Shown here piece after piece: positions 53,935 to 63,722 of a stretch of DNA of 64,000 bases. This DNA is from Terriglobia bacterium. Its GTDB lineage: Bacteria; Acidobacteriota; Terriglobia; JAIQFV01. How positions within the stretch are numbered: position 1 is the stretch's first letter; every line of letters begins with the position of its first letter. The position numbers and the translations under genes are program-made. The notes beneath the pieces were generated by a model. The model saw nothing but the letters and a program-made list of their open reading frames with translations, made no database searches and was not told the origin of the DNA. The stretch is from positions 215,428-279,427 of the forward strand of contig JAIQFV010000010.1 of the NCBI GenBank assembly GCA_020073085.1, written 5' to 3'.

Positions 53935-54400
53935 ATAAATCGGGGTGCTGTTAATAAACGATCCAACAGCACCCGGATTCATCCGGGTGATAGCGATGCG
54001 ACGCGGATCAGTTCGGAACCGTTTCAACGGTTTCTCGACGGGGGTGAAGTATGGGCGCACCGTATGCCGCCGCAGATCTCCAACAGGGGCAGGAGCGCTG
54101 GAAACCGATGAATCGGTTCAATAAGAGGACCGGGGAGACGAACACCCCGATAAATCGGGGTGCTGTTAATAAACGATCCAACAGCACCCGGATTCATCCG
54201 GGTGACAGCGTTGCGACGCGGACCAACAACGATCCAACAGCACCCGGATTCATCCGGGTGATAGCGATGAAACCCAGATCAGTTCGGAACCGTTTCGACG
54301 GTTTCTCGACTGGGGTGAAGTATGACCGCACTGTATGCCGCGGCGGATCTCCAACAGGGGCAGGAACTTCTCTAAAGAGCGGTCGGCAGGAACGCAAAAG
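53935..54400. repeat. REP-like palindromic repeat cluster, CACCCGGATTCATCCGGGTG type
   Basis: Three copies of a 34-base unit with a perfect dyad CACCCGGAT/ATCCGGGTG at 53957-53990, 54172-54205 and 54228-54261. Two are preceded by a second dyad around GATAAATCGGGGTGCTGTT. A segment of about 95 bases beginning GATCAGTTCGGAACCGTTTC is also repeated (54007-54100, 54277-54370). No coding potential. Confidence 0.85.
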
Positions 54401-54409
54401 AACCTGTCT

Positions 54410-54748
54410 CTAGTCGGGAGTGATTATCAGGGTGAGAAGTGATCCACAGGTCAAGCACACGAGAGGGTTCTCATCTCCCGCGCCGGCGGTGTCGGTATCC
54501 CGCACCTGGAAAACCTCAATACTCTCGCATCCCGCACAGGGGGCCGTCGGCAAGGTCGTGTCCCTCTCTCCGACCATGCGTTCGATTGATCCCGGATCGA
54601 CTTGTCTACCCTGCTTCTTTGTGCTCAACTCAAAAGTCGAAAAGCAATCGGCGCAAACGTGGTTGAAGCAACAATTCGGGGTGCAGCTGTAACTGACCCG
54701 GCGGGAACCACATTGCGGGCAAATAACGCTGAGGGGAGCAATTGTCAT
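54410..54748 (-). CDS. Small zinc-ribbon protein, function unknown
   Basis: 112 residues without signal peptide. Cysteine pairs CPQC (10-13), CADC near 32-35 with extra Cys at 22, 26 and 27, CAGC near 70 and CLTC near 98 suggest two zinc ribbons. The rest is polar. No named family is recognised, and no neighbour shares an operon with it. Small proteins of this kind often bind nucleic acid or other proteins. The regular CxxC spacing and conserved hydrophobic C-terminus (GSLLTLIITPD) argue that it is real. Confidence 0.6.
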   Translation of the reverse strand: MTIAPLSVICPQCGSRRVSYSCTPNCCFNHVCADCFSTFELSTKKQGRQVDPGSIERMVGERDTTLPTAPCAGCESIEVFQVRDTDTAGAGDENPLVCLTCGSLLTLIITPD

Positions 54749-54974
54749 GACCTCATCAATCTAACACAAGACGACACCCCGGGGTCAGCCTAAGTCCTGA
54801 ACTCAAAAAATCAGCCGTCGAGGTGGTTGGATTCAGCAAACGATTGTATGGACAAAGGGATTTCTGTATCCTGTCCTGACTCTCTGAGAGAACGAGTTGA
54901 GGGCGTCACCGTCTTCGTCGGATCGGTAGCCCCTCAGCGGCCTATGAATCAGAATTTCAAACAGGAGAACTCTC

Positions 54975-55502
54975 GTGCCCGAACTTGAAATCCATCATGA
55001 GGCTGCACATGAAGTCGATCCGACCGGGAAGAAGATTGGCGTGCTGGCAGCCATCCTTGCGGTTGCCCTTGCGCTCGTGACCATCCTCTCCCATCGGACC
55101 CACACCCATGCCATTGTGCTCAAGACAGAAGCCAACGACCAGTGGCAGTACTACCAGTCGAAACGCATCAAGTTTCACAACCTGGAGTTGGGCCAGGACC
55201 TGATTGCAGCCTTGGGGGCCCGAGAGGAGCCGGCAGAGAAGGTGCTGGCGAGGTATGAAAAGGAGAAAATTCGCTACGAAAAAGAGGGTGAAGAAATCCA
55301 GCGGGAAGCAAGAAAAACGGAATCTGAGGTGAGTCGAGCAGAACGCCGCGGCCTTCGATACGATGTTGGAGAAGGATTACTCGAGATCGCCCTCATCCTC
55401 ACATCACTATATTTCATTTCGAAGAAGAAATACTTTCCAGCCATGGGACTGGTCGCGGGGTTGGCCGGAGGAATCGTGGCGGTGACGGGGATGCTGATTT
55501 GA
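54975..55502 (+). CDS. DUF4337 family membrane protein
   Basis: 175 residues: cytoplasmic start with several His and Glu, first transmembrane helix (IGVLAAILAVALALVTILSH), a helical coiled-coil part (about 60-125, EKEKIRYEKEGEEIQREARK) and two C-terminal helices (LEIALILTSLYFIS and PAMGLVAGLAGGIVAVTGML). The NDQWQYYQSKRIK motif after helix one is diagnostic for DUF4337. Function unknown. GTG start with AGGAG 7 bases upstream. Stands alone, convergent with the M14 gene. Confidence 0.85.
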   Translation: MPELEIHHEAAHEVDPTGKKIGVLAAILAVALALVTILSHRTHTHAIVLKTEANDQWQYYQSKRIKFHNLELGQDLIAALGAREEPAEKVLARYEKEKIRYEKEGEEIQREARKTESEVSRAERRGLRYDVGEGLLEIALILTSLYFISKKKYFPAMGLVAGLAGGIVAVTGMLI

Positions 55503-55545
55503 CCAGCCAAGGGGAAAGTGGCTTCCCCCGTGGCTGCCGGATTGA

Positions 55546-58500
55546 CTAGGGCTGCAAAGTCGGCCCCTCCTGGCCTTCTCGCGGGCGCTCCCTTCTCGAC
55601 CCTCCTTCGCCCTCTCGAGGGGTCACCCTTCCGACATTCAAGTACTCAAAGTTCATGATCGCATTCCACACCAACGCATAGCTGCCTTGCGTTTCCGCAC
55701 GCCAGAAGGGACGGATCGCGAACATCACAACGTGTCCCTTGCCCACCGGACAATCGACCACGGCGGCGCGATTCGCGATCTCGCCGGGGGCCGCCAGCAG
55801 TCCGGACATCAACACGTTTTTCTCGTCAGCAAAGCGCGCGATGAGCCGCGCCGAGGTCATCGCCGCTTCACGCTGCACCGCCCGCTGGCCCGGCGTCAAA
55901 TTGGCCTGCGAAGGGGGCTCCGGACCCGTTGATGCCGGGGCCTCTGACTCGGTGGAAGGTTTTGTTTCCTGCACTTTGGCGGCAGAGGGTTCGGGAGGAG
56001 GGGGAGTATTGTTCAAGGGAGGAGCGGATTGTTTCAAGGTCGCGTTCACACTTGTTGGAGGGGTCCGAGGTTGGCCTCCCGGAGGGCCGCCACCAAATGG
56101 CCCTCCAAAGCCCTGGCCGGGAGCGGAGACCTGCAGGATCGGCGATTGGTTGAAATAGACCGCCAGATGATCTTCGTCATAACCATACACGATAGGAGAC
56201 TTTTTATCGGCAATTTGCGCCCGCAGAACGGACCCGCGCGCCCGCAAATCCTTCGCCGCCACCACATTAACGCCCCGGACGAGTCCAAAATCGATGGGCA
56301 TTTCAGCGTTGGTGCCATCGACAATCAGAAGCCCACCGTCATTTAAAAACTTCTGCAGTTTGGCCAGCCCTTCCAGACCCATTCCCCCGCGCATGTCGTC
56401 GGTTTCGTCCGGCACGCCGAGGTTGGGAGTCTCTTCAGTTTTCTTCCATGGGACGGGAAATTGGCCGAACTTCGGTACGCCATTGATTAACGCCTGTGGA
56501 TTCGCCCCGACATGAGGGAACACAATGACATCAAACTGCTTTCGCAGATCGTCCATCGCGGCCAGCTTCTGATCTGAAAGATAGGTGTAGGGCACCTTGT
56601 ATCGATCAAACTCGATTCGCCACCAGCCTTCCTTCTCTGTATTTATCCAGGTGTGAAGCAACGCGATGCGGGGCGCGGCCAGGGGATGGGTCTTGACCTT
56701 GGGCATTTCAGCAACTGGAGTAATATAAAATCCGGATCTGGCACCTTCTACTCTCGAAAGCAGATCGGCTGGGTTCCCTTCCGTTGGGACCAGGATTGAG
56801 CCGGCATTGTATTTCTTTCCATTGACTTCAAACCCTTCCTCGGCAGCATCCATCCTAATATCATGCAAACGGTAACGGGCAGTGATGAAATGTGAGTCTC
56901 CGTCATAGTTGAGAATGTATCCCTTGAAGTTCGAAGACAGACCCCGACCCGCGCTAACTGCACTTCCGCCGGAAGGCACTATCAACTGCATTGGCGTCTC
57001 CAAGATCTTTTTATCTTCCACCTTCGCATGCTTGATTCCGGCCAACCACGGCATGGTCCAACCGGTGTCATCGTAAGGCATGGGATCAGTGGTGCGATAC
57101 TCCTGAACGCCCAGCAACATATCAGCGAGACTGGAATAGGGCTGATCCATCCGAATCACGTAGCTCCCCGCCGGGAATTTTCCTTCCTTCACTTCGACAG
57201 CTACCGTCGTCTTATAGACTTCAATACCTTGTTTCATCATCAATGCAATGAAAGATCCAAGATCTCCCTGACGTGGCTGATCCGCCGTAAAGACCCAAGC
57301 AGGGTATCCTCCCCGCTTCACTCGTTCGACTGCGTTCTTCGACTTGATCCAGTAATTCTCCAGAAACGTGTTCTTATGATCGGCGACATATTTCAGGGCA
57401 ATAAGCAGGGTCGATTGCTGGTAATTAATGTTATTGCGGATCGACCACTCCACCTTGGAGAGGGGCGGATTGGGTCGATACCATTCCCGCGAAGTCGCGT
57501 TTGCCTGCAAGGTCCGTTCCTGCGTATCGGCGCCTCCATTTCCAAACGTCTCATAGAACCGTCCGATGGCGTTGCGGCCGTTGGCCACATAGAACATGTA
57601 ATTAGGGACCCAGCCATCGTAAAAGCCTTGTGTCCACACGCCCGGCAGGCCGCGCTTGGTCATCTCCGTGACTTCCTGATAAGCGAGGGATTGCCACTCA
57701 TCAATCTGGATGGGGTCAAGCGAGGCGTTATAGGGACCCGTTCCGGTCGAGATGTAAAGGTAGGGCACGGATTCATGCAGATCGTGGAGCACCGTGCCAT
57801 TCCAGTAACTGCTGAACGAATTCAAGATGTTGTTCGTCAGGTTGAGCGTCAACACCATGGCGTCGCGATTGTTATCGTGCGCCACATACTTGCCCCAGTA
57901 AATTAACGACGGGGGCTGCCGGTCGGGATGATTGATCTTGTAGTTGTAGACATCCACCATGCGGTCGCGACCGTCGACTTCAAGCACGGGGGTGGCGACA
58001 AAGACGAGATTCTTGCGGATTGACTGAACAAACTCCGACTCCTCGACAGCCAGTCGGTAGCATAATTCCATCAACATTTCCGGTGCGCCTGTTTCCGGTG
58101 AATGCATGGCGCCGGTAGCGTAATAAATCGGTTTCCCCAGGGCGATGAGTTTTTTGGCGTCGTCATCGGAGATCTTTCTCGGGTCAGCCAGCTTCGCCGT
58201 GATGCCGCGCAACTCATCGAGCCGCGCCATATTGTCTTCACTAGTGACGACCACCGCAATCATCTCCCGTCCCTCTTCGCTCTTCCCGATGGAGAGCACC
58301 TTGACGCGCTTGGGCGCCGTGCGCTCCAGCTCCCGCATGTAGGCGTTGATCCTATCGACATGCGTGAGCTTCTTGGGCGTCCCGATGACATATCCCAGGA
58401 ACTTGTCCGGCGCAGTGACGGTCGAGGAGGCCGGAAGATGATCCGTAAACTCGGTATTGAAGCGGGATTCGGTGGTGTATTCCTTGATCTTCTTCCCGTA

Positions 58501-58665
58501 TTCCTCGTTGTTCGCAGCCGGGGGAGTGGACCGCCCCACCTTAGCCGCGGCATGGAGAGTCGATGATTCGACCATGGTCAGAGAGAATGTGAGAAAGAGG
58601 GTGATTGCATACCAGTGAAACAGAAGTCGATGGCTCTGTTTGACACCACGCACGGCCTCATTCAT
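55546..58665 (-). CDS. Secreted M14 family zinc carboxypeptidase, large
   Basis: 1039 residues. Signal peptide near 10-40 (LFHWYAITLFLTFSLTMVES). The peptidase domain shows IGKSEEGREMIAVVV, zinc ligands His188 and Glu191 in GAMHSPETG and a third His in LHDLHESVPY. After about residue 450 follow a mixed domain and a glutamine-amidotransferase-like segment (FDVIVFPHVGANPQALINGVP, FLNDGGLLIVDGTN) common in long M14 proteins. Near 900 there is a Gly/Pro-rich spacer. It is expected to remove C-terminal residues from peptides outside the cytoplasm. With M1 and S46 enzymes it points to growth on protein. Confidence 0.9.
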   Translation of the reverse strand: MNEAVRGVKQSHRLLFHWYAITLFLTFSLTMVESSTLHAAAKVGRSTPPAANNEEYGKKIKEYTTESRFNTEFTDHLPASSTVTAPDKFLGYVIGTPKKLTHVDRINAYMRELERTAPKRVKVLSIGKSEEGREMIAVVVTSEDNMARLDELRGITAKLADPRKISDDDAKKLIALGKPIYYATGAMHSPETGAPEMLMELCYRLAVEESEFVQSIRKNLVFVATPVLEVDGRDRMVDVYNYKINHPDRQPPSLIYWGKYVAHDNNRDAMVLTLNLTNNILNSFSSYWNGTVLHDLHESVPYLYISTGTGPYNASLDPIQIDEWQSLAYQEVTEMTKRGLPGVWTQGFYDGWVPNYMFYVANGRNAIGRFYETFGNGGADTQERTLQANATSREWYRPNPPLSKVEWSIRNNINYQQSTLLIALKYVADHKNTFLENYWIKSKNAVERVKRGGYPAWVFTADQPRQGDLGSFIALMMKQGIEVYKTTVAVEVKEGKFPAGSYVIRMDQPYSSLADMLLGVQEYRTTDPMPYDDTGWTMPWLAGIKHAKVEDKKILETPMQLIVPSGGSAVSAGRGLSSNFKGYILNYDGDSHFITARYRLHDIRMDAAEEGFEVNGKKYNAGSILVPTEGNPADLLSRVEGARSGFYITPVAEMPKVKTHPLAAPRIALLHTWINTEKEGWWRIEFDRYKVPYTYLSDQKLAAMDDLRKQFDVIVFPHVGANPQALINGVPKFGQFPVPWKKTEETPNLGVPDETDDMRGGMGLEGLAKLQKFLNDGGLLIVDGTNAEMPIDFGLVRGVNVVAAKDLRARGSVLRAQIADKKSPIVYGYDEDHLAVYFNQSPILQVSAPGQGFGGPFGGGPPGGQPRTPPTSVNATLKQSAPPLNNTPPPPEPSAAKVQETKPSTESEAPASTGPEPPSQANLTPGQRAVQREAAMTSARLIARFADEKNVLMSGLLAAPGEIANRAAVVDCPVGKGHVVMFAIRPFWRAETQGSYALVWNAIMNFEYLNVGRVTPREGEGGSRRERPREGQEGPTLQP

Positions 58666-58789
58666 GGGTGAAATTCCTCCATACTTTATGCAGGGTGATA
58701 ATCACGATGCTCAGGATAACCTGAACCGAATGGCAGCGCTGCGAAACTGAGATGATCGGGAATTCCGCAAGAACCCGGAAACAGGCCTC

Positions 58790-59628
58790 TCAGAACCTCC
58801 CGAGGCTTTACCCAGCGACGGGAAGTCAACGATAAGCGTTACAGGAAAAATTCAGAGAAAACCCTTGCGCAAGAGAGCAGAACAAGAATTTGGAAAACCT
58901 TCCATCGCCTGTAATAACTTGTGCTAGACGCGTTCCCCTAACTCCTGACCACAGAAGATCACGTTGCCTTATGTATCGAACTTGCTGACACCCAACGGTT
59001 GAGGATCAGCCAACTCCGTTAGGGGTGGCCTCTTTGTAGCCCCGATGTTCCTTTTATACATCTTTCAAATGAACCCCGTAGGGGTGAAATCTTAGCTGCC
59101 AAAATCAAATCGTCGGGGCAATACCGTGCGGCGCACGGCCCGAACAATAGCCCGCCCAGATGCCACCCCTACGGGGTTCACCCCACAATGCGGCGGGAGG
59201 AGGATTCGCGCTGCCATAAAGATGCCACTCCTAACGGAGTTGGGGAATGGTGCCTTCCAGGGTGCTTCATCTCCCCTCGGTGTCTCTAAACCGGAGCGAG
59301 GTTCCCAAGGGCCAGTATATCAGCTTCAATGATTCCAAACCGGCTCATGCCCGACACCGATGAATCGGCCCCATCGCGGGTACGGGAGCAGCGGATCGAC
59401 GAAAGATCGCGTTCTGTTCAACAAGGGCAGGCCTTTTGGATGCAGATTGTGGCTCAACTCCTGACCACAGAGGATCACGTTGCCTTATGTATCGACCTTG
59501 CTGACACATAACGGTCGAGGATCCCACAACTCCGTTAGGAGTGCCATCTTTATAGTATCGCCGAACCTCCCCCCGCACCCTGAGGTGGAACCCCGTCGGG
59601 GTGACATCTGGCCTTTCAAACCCCCGCT
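58790..59628. repeat. Repeat field 1: short palindromic units around the transposase remnant
   Basis: Contains unit A (CAACTCCGTTAGGAGTGCCA then TCTTTATAG) at 59011-59039, 59211-59245 (inverted) and 59526-59555, and unit B (AACCCCGTAGGGGTGACATC) at 59072-59093, 59158-59180 (inverted) and 59588-59612. About 59095-59250 recurs at 60530-60675 in direct orientation with roughly 90 percent identity; 58938-59040 recurs at 59458-59556. No gene. Confidence 0.85.
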
Positions 59629-60064
59629 TCAAAACTCAACGGGCTTGAAGATGTATCTCTGGTCGTACGGAATCTGAAACTTCTCCAGTAGCTCCAGATA
59701 TTCCTGCAGAAAAGTTCTCCTCGCATGGTGCTTTTCTTGATTCTGAATGTAGCGGATCACTGTGGTCAACTGGGAATGAGAGTGTGAAAATGCCCCGAAT
59801 CCATCCACACCGGTTGATGAACCCCGATGATCCAGCTTTAATATCCCGCACCAAACCAGAGAGGGCAATGTCAGGTTTCTGACCAATCAGCATATGAAAA
59901 TGGTCCGGCCGGTTGTTGATGGAAATGAGTTTCTGCTTTTGAGCGGTGACGATCCCCGTGATGTACTTCTACAACTCGTCGTTATGCCTGGGGTGGATCA
60001 AATTCTGACGTCCTTGGACCGCAAACACCAAGTGGATGTAAATCTGGGTATAGGTATTGGCCAT
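59629..60064 (-). pseudogene. Degraded REP-associated / IS200-like Y1 transposase
   Basis: From ATG 60064 the minus strand reads MANTYTQIYIHLVFAVQGRQ, an IS200/RAYT start, then hits TAG after RHNDEL (relatives have Gln, so CAG to TAG). It continues with INNRPDHFHMLIGQKP, holding the HUH metal motif, then shifts frame after about RCGWIRG; the second frame gives FGAFSHSHSQLTTVIRYIQN and QEKHH, with the catalytic Tyr, and ends KPVEF. All catalytic parts are recognisable, but one nonsense and one frameshift make it inactive. It sits inside the palindromic repeats such enzymes are known to spread. Confidence 0.85.
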
Positions 60065-60194
60065 AGGGAAATAGCTCCTGTCGGGGTTGGTGCAGGTAGG
60101 TTGGCTTCCCGGTATACAAGCATTCACTGAGGGAATCTAACTATGACAGAACAGCATGTGCAACGCCTGGCTTCTTGAGTACTCATCGGCACGC

Positions 60195-60780
60195 GATATT
60201 AGATGTCACCCCTACGGGGTTCAAGCCCGAAAGGGGGGGAATGATCCAGGCTACAGATCTGCCGCCCCGCTGAGGCTGGATTAGAAGATCTCCAGCGCTT
60301 CCGATGCTTTATCCAGCGACGGGAGGTTTTTGACCGGGGTTACAGAAGAAATTTATTAGAGACCCAGACGCAGAAGAGCAGGGGGTCGGAATAAGAAATT
60401 CTTCCACCGTTCGCGATAACATTTGAAGGTCGCATGCCCCCAACTCCGTAGGAGTGCCATCTCTATAGCACGACGCTCCGGACACCGTTCCAAAATGAAC
60501 CCCGTCAGGGGTGACATCTGAGTTGCCGAAATCAAATCGTCCGTACAATACCGTGCGGCGCGCGGCCCGAACAATAGCCCGCCCAGATGCCACCCCTACG
60601 GGGTTCACCCACAATGCGGCGGGAGGAGGATTCGCGCTGCTATAAAGATGCCACTCCTGACGGAGTTGGGGGTTGCGCGCCTCGGGGTACAGCAGATCCC
60701 ATCGAGCTCTCGACTTCCAACCGAGGTTCTCAGCGGCCGAAATATTAGCTTCAATGATTCCAAATCGTTTCAACGATGAG
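60195..60780. repeat. Repeat field 2: direct copy of field 1
   Basis: Unit B at 60201-60224, 60497-60520 and 60585-60608; unit A at 60440-60469 and 60640-60670. The region 60290-60780 follows the same order as 58790-59340, including the GCTTTATCCAGCGACGGGAG start and the GATTCCAAA end, so the transposase remnant is flanked by two direct copies of about 500 bases. Non-coding. Confidence 0.8.
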
Positions 60781-60782
60781 GA

Positions 60783-61661
60783 TCACTTCGGCACAATCTG
60801 CAATTTGGTGTCGGCAGAGACCATGACCTTGCCGCTCTCGGGGTCGAGCAGGTACGGAACACCGGAGGGATCGAGCGGGATTCCACGAAGATAGCGATGG
60901 GTGGCCAGTTCAATAAAGCTGCGGGGCCATCGGCCGCTATCCTCGCGAAATTTCGCGGTGACTTTTTCAAGCGCCTCGATCTGATCCTCCGCCTGCATTT
61001 CCGCCAGATGGGCGAGCGCGTTTTCCTTGGCCCGCTTATTCTCCGATGATTCGTAAATCTGCCTCCAGAGAAACTTCGAAGAAGCACGTTCCCCACCCTT
61101 CGACAAGGAAAAGGCCGCCATGGTCCGAAGCCATGGCTTGGCCTGGGGGAGTTTCGATCCACGCAGGAAGATACCCGCTGCCTGCTTGTAATCCTTCAAG
61201 TACCAGTAGTAAACGAACCCCAGCCTGAGGTACAGCTCGGGATCATCCGGATTCGCTGCAATGCCTTTCTCAAGAAGTCCGATGGCCCTCTGCGGGTCGT
61301 TCGCGCCGATCGGAGGCGGCTCGCTCAAGAAGACCGCCCCAAACTCATAAACCGGAATTATGGCGGGATCGAGCGTGGTGGTGATGTCAAGCATCGGATA
61401 GAGCAGATCAAACTTCCGGGAGGGGTCTCGCATTCGGCCGCCGGCGAAATATTGAATGGCCCGAATCCAATAAATGTCCGCCACCAGACTCTCGAATCCC
61501 AGGGAGAGCTTCTTGACGACGGAGCCCGAAGGGAGAAACAGCATCTCTTCGGTCTGATGATATTCGCCCACGACCCCGTTGATGCGCCGCTGCAAAAAGT
61601 AAATGGCCGTAAATCCAAAGAGGAAGAAGACGAGAAAAAGGGTAATGGATCGTCGAAGCAT
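60783..61661 (-). CDS. TPR-repeat membrane-anchored protein
   Basis: 292 residues: N-terminal anchor (SITLFLVFFLFGFTAIYFLQ), then LSLGFESLVADIYWIRAIQY, and TPR-like helices between about 75 and 240 (AIGLLEKGIAANPDDPELYLRLG, YKQAAGIFLRGSKLP, ENALAHLAEMQAEDQIEALEK). The last 50 residues (HRYLRGIPLDPSGVPYLLDPESGKV) resemble the C-terminal part seen in secretion-linked TPR proteins. It follows the ABC transporter pair on the same strand and may serve it. No enzymatic motif. Function unknown. Confidence 0.8.
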   Translation of the reverse strand: MLRRSITLFLVFFLFGFTAIYFLQRRINGVVGEYHQTEEMLFLPSGSVVKKLSLGFESLVADIYWIRAIQYFAGGRMRDPSRKFDLLYPMLDITTTLDPAIIPVYEFGAVFLSEPPPIGANDPQRAIGLLEKGIAANPDDPELYLRLGFVYYWYLKDYKQAAGIFLRGSKLPQAKPWLRTMAAFSLSKGGERASSKFLWRQIYESSENKRAKENALAHLAEMQAEDQIEALEKVTAKFREDSGRWPRSFIELATHRYLRGIPLDPSGVPYLLDPESGKVMVSADTKLQIVPK

Positions 61662-61672
61662 GGAATAAGATC

Positions 61673-61839
61673 AAATTCCAAATCCCAAGCACCAAAGTCC
61701 AAATAAAACCCAAATTCCAAATCCCAAATTCTCAAACAAAAACAAATCGATTATTTGGGCGGACTAGAAGGCCGATTTGCGTCTTTGGAATTTGATCATT
61801 GGAATTTATTTGGACTTTGGTGCTTGGGATTTGGAATTT
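61673..61839. repeat. Perfect 35-bp inverted repeat between ABC permease and TPR genes
   Basis: Left arm 61673-61707 (begins AAATTCCAAATCCCAAGCAC) and right arm 61805-61839 are exact reverse complements, with a 97-base spacer. The spacer holds more of the same AAATTCCAAA words. It could form a long hairpin in the ABC-TPR transcript. It has no T-run terminator. Confidence 0.9.
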
Positions 61840-61847
61840 CCTTTCTA

Positions 61848-62642
61848 CTACTTCAAGTTCCTCTGATTGAATATCACCGCTGCTGCCGACAGCAAAACAG
61901 CCAGATAGACGATTGAATAAGCCACATCATAAAGGACCAGTGCTCCCGCGATGGGCTGGCCGTGCGACACTCCCGCGATCACATTGAAGTTGCCAAAGTT
62001 GGGAAGCAGGTAATACAAGCCCGAGGTAATGATCCGTATCCCCGTATTGCCCGCTTCCACCCCGAAATGTCTGATGTCGGCATTGAACTGGCCGATGAAA
62101 TAGAGCGCCAGCGTGAACATGGCCGAAAGCGTCGGGGTCGAAAACGAGGAAAACACAATTGCGATTCCCGTGATCAGCAGCAGTTGCAGAAAGATCAGAA
62201 ACACCGCCACAAACAGACTGCCGTGAATTTCGGTCATTTGACCCCGGGAGTAGGCTCGCCCCTTCACGTACGCGAGCACCAGCACCAATCCCACCGCCAT
62301 AATCACCAGGTTGACAAAGAGCGTGAAGGCGAGTCCGAAAAACTTCCCCAGGATAAACTCGGTGCGCCGGACCGGCTTGGCCAGGATCGAATAAAGCGTC
62401 CTCTTGTCGATCTCTTTGTGGACCAGATTGATACCGATGAAGACCGCGATCACCGCGCCGATCAACGACATCGAGCTCAATCCCACATCCACTGTCACCT
62501 TGGTCTCAATATTGATGGAAATCATGCCCAGAATCACCGAGCTCCCGATCATCAACAAAGCGAACAGGACGAGGCTGTAAAGGATCTTGTCCCGGATGGC
62601 CTCCTTGAAGGTGTTTTCAGCAATGGCGAGAATCTTGTTCAT
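61848..62642 (-). CDS. ABC-2 type transporter permease
   Basis: 264 residues with six hydrophobic segments (near 20, 60, 110, 150, 175 and 240). The pattern NTFKEAIRDKILYSLVLFALLMI, the cytoplasmic HKEIDKRTLYSILAKPVRRTEFILGKF and the remaining helices are typical of ABC-2 permeases of the NosY/ABC-exporter type. Its ATG overlaps the stop of the ATPase gene by 4 bases, so the two form one exporter. Substrate unknown. Confidence 0.9.
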   Translation of the reverse strand: MNKILAIAENTFKEAIRDKILYSLVLFALLMIGSSVILGMISINIETKVTVDVGLSSMSLIGAVIAVFIGINLVHKEIDKRTLYSILAKPVRRTEFILGKFFGLAFTLFVNLVIMAVGLVLVLAYVKGRAYSRGQMTEIHGSLFVAVFLIFLQLLLITGIAIVFSSFSTPTLSAMFTLALYFIGQFNADIRHFGVEAGNTGIRIITSGLYYLLPNFGNFNVIAGVSHGQPIAGALVLYDVAYSIVYLAVLLSAAAVIFNQRNLK

Positions 62643-63583
62643 GGCTCTTTGGTCCGGGTCTCGGGGCTGAACAGCTTGACGAAATAATCTTCAAACGACT
62701 CCTTGAGCGGGTGAACGTGGATCACCTCGCCGCCGTTGGCCCGCACCACCTCCAGGGCGTGGAACAATGCCGCCTGGTCCGGAAGGGTCGCGCGAAGCAT
62801 GTTCCCTGCGACGTTTTGATCCGTGGCAATCGATCGGAGCGCGCTTTGCAATGCGTCGGTGAAATGGCTCACTACCAGTTCAATGGCGGACGAGTCGCCC
62901 ACCAACAGTTCCGTCAAACTTCCGCACCCCCGCATCTTCCCTTTGTAAATGATGGCCACGCGGTCGCACAGGGTCTCCACATCCGGCAGGATGTGCGTCG
63001 AAAAGAAGACGGTCTTCCCCTCACGCTTCAAACTCAAAATCAGGTCGCGAATCTCACGACGGCCGATCGGGTCCAGTCCCGACATGGGCTCATCTAGAAA
63101 GATGACTTGAGGATCATTGATGAGGCTCTGGGCAATGCCCACCCGCTGCAACATTCCCTTAGAAAACTTACGCAACTGCAGCCGGCGGGCGTCCTTGAGA
63201 TCCACCACCCGGAGGAGTTCGTCGATCTTTGACTTCACGACGGTGGACTTGATGCCGAAGAGGCGGGCCGAGTAAGCCAAAAATTCTTCAGCCGTCAGAT
63301 AATCATAAAAATACGGATTTTCCGGGAGGTAACCGATGTGAGCGTGCATGGCCACATCGTCAAAAGATTTTCCCAGGATCTCCGCATGTCCCGAGGTCGG
63401 ATAAATCAGCCGCATCAAAAGCTTGAGGGTCGTCGTCTTCCCTGCCCCATTGGGGCCGAGGAATCCGAAGATCTCGCCCTCGTTCACCGTCAACGAGAGT
63501 CGGTCCAGCGCACGCACCGTGCGTTTGCGCCAGAAACCGACGATGTAGTCTTTGGTCAGTTCTTCAATCTTGATGGCGAACAT
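62639..63583 (-). CDS. ABC transporter ATP-binding protein
   Basis: 314 residues. Walker A GPNGAGKT (43-50), Q-loop region [20 protein letters not shown], signature [16 protein letters not shown] (SKGM in place of SGGQ, common in ABC-2 exporters), Walker [14 protein letters not shown] and H-loop STHILPDVE. The C-terminal 90 residues are a small regulatory domain with [16 protein letters not shown] at its end. First gene of a three-gene unit with the permease and TPR protein. Confidence 0.95.
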   Translation of the reverse strand: MFAIKIEELTKDYIVGFWRKRTVRALDRLSLTVNEGEIFGFLGPNGAGKTTTLKLLMRLIYPTSGHAEILGKSFDDVAMHAHIGYLPENPYFYDYLTAEEFLAYSARLFGIKSTVVKSKIDELLRVVDLKDARRLQLRKFSKGMLQRVGIAQSLINDPQVIFLDEPMSGLDPIGRREIRDLILSLKREGKTVFFSTHILPDVETLCDRVAIIYKGKMRGCGSLTELLVGDSSAIELVVSHFTDALQSALRSIATDQNVAGNMLRATLPDQAALFHALEVVRANGGEVIHVHPLKESFEDYFVKLFSPETRTKEP

Positions 63584-63722
63584 AGAGTCGGTGTGGTTGG
63601 CCTACCCTTTTAGTGGGCCAAGCAAACCACAAAGTACGCGAAGAGCGCAAGAAGAATCATACCATGATACCCAGAGAGGGTTTCGTGCGACCTCTGCGCC
63701 TCTTGCGGTTCAATGGAAAGTT

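Noticed and set aside
57028..57906. A 292-codon open frame opposite the M14 peptidase
   Set aside because: Antisense shadow with no ribosome-binding site or motif.
59894..60130. 78-codon open frame on the + strand in the repeat field
   Set aside because: It is antisense to the transposase remnant, whose HUH and Tyr motifs are recognisable on the minus strand.
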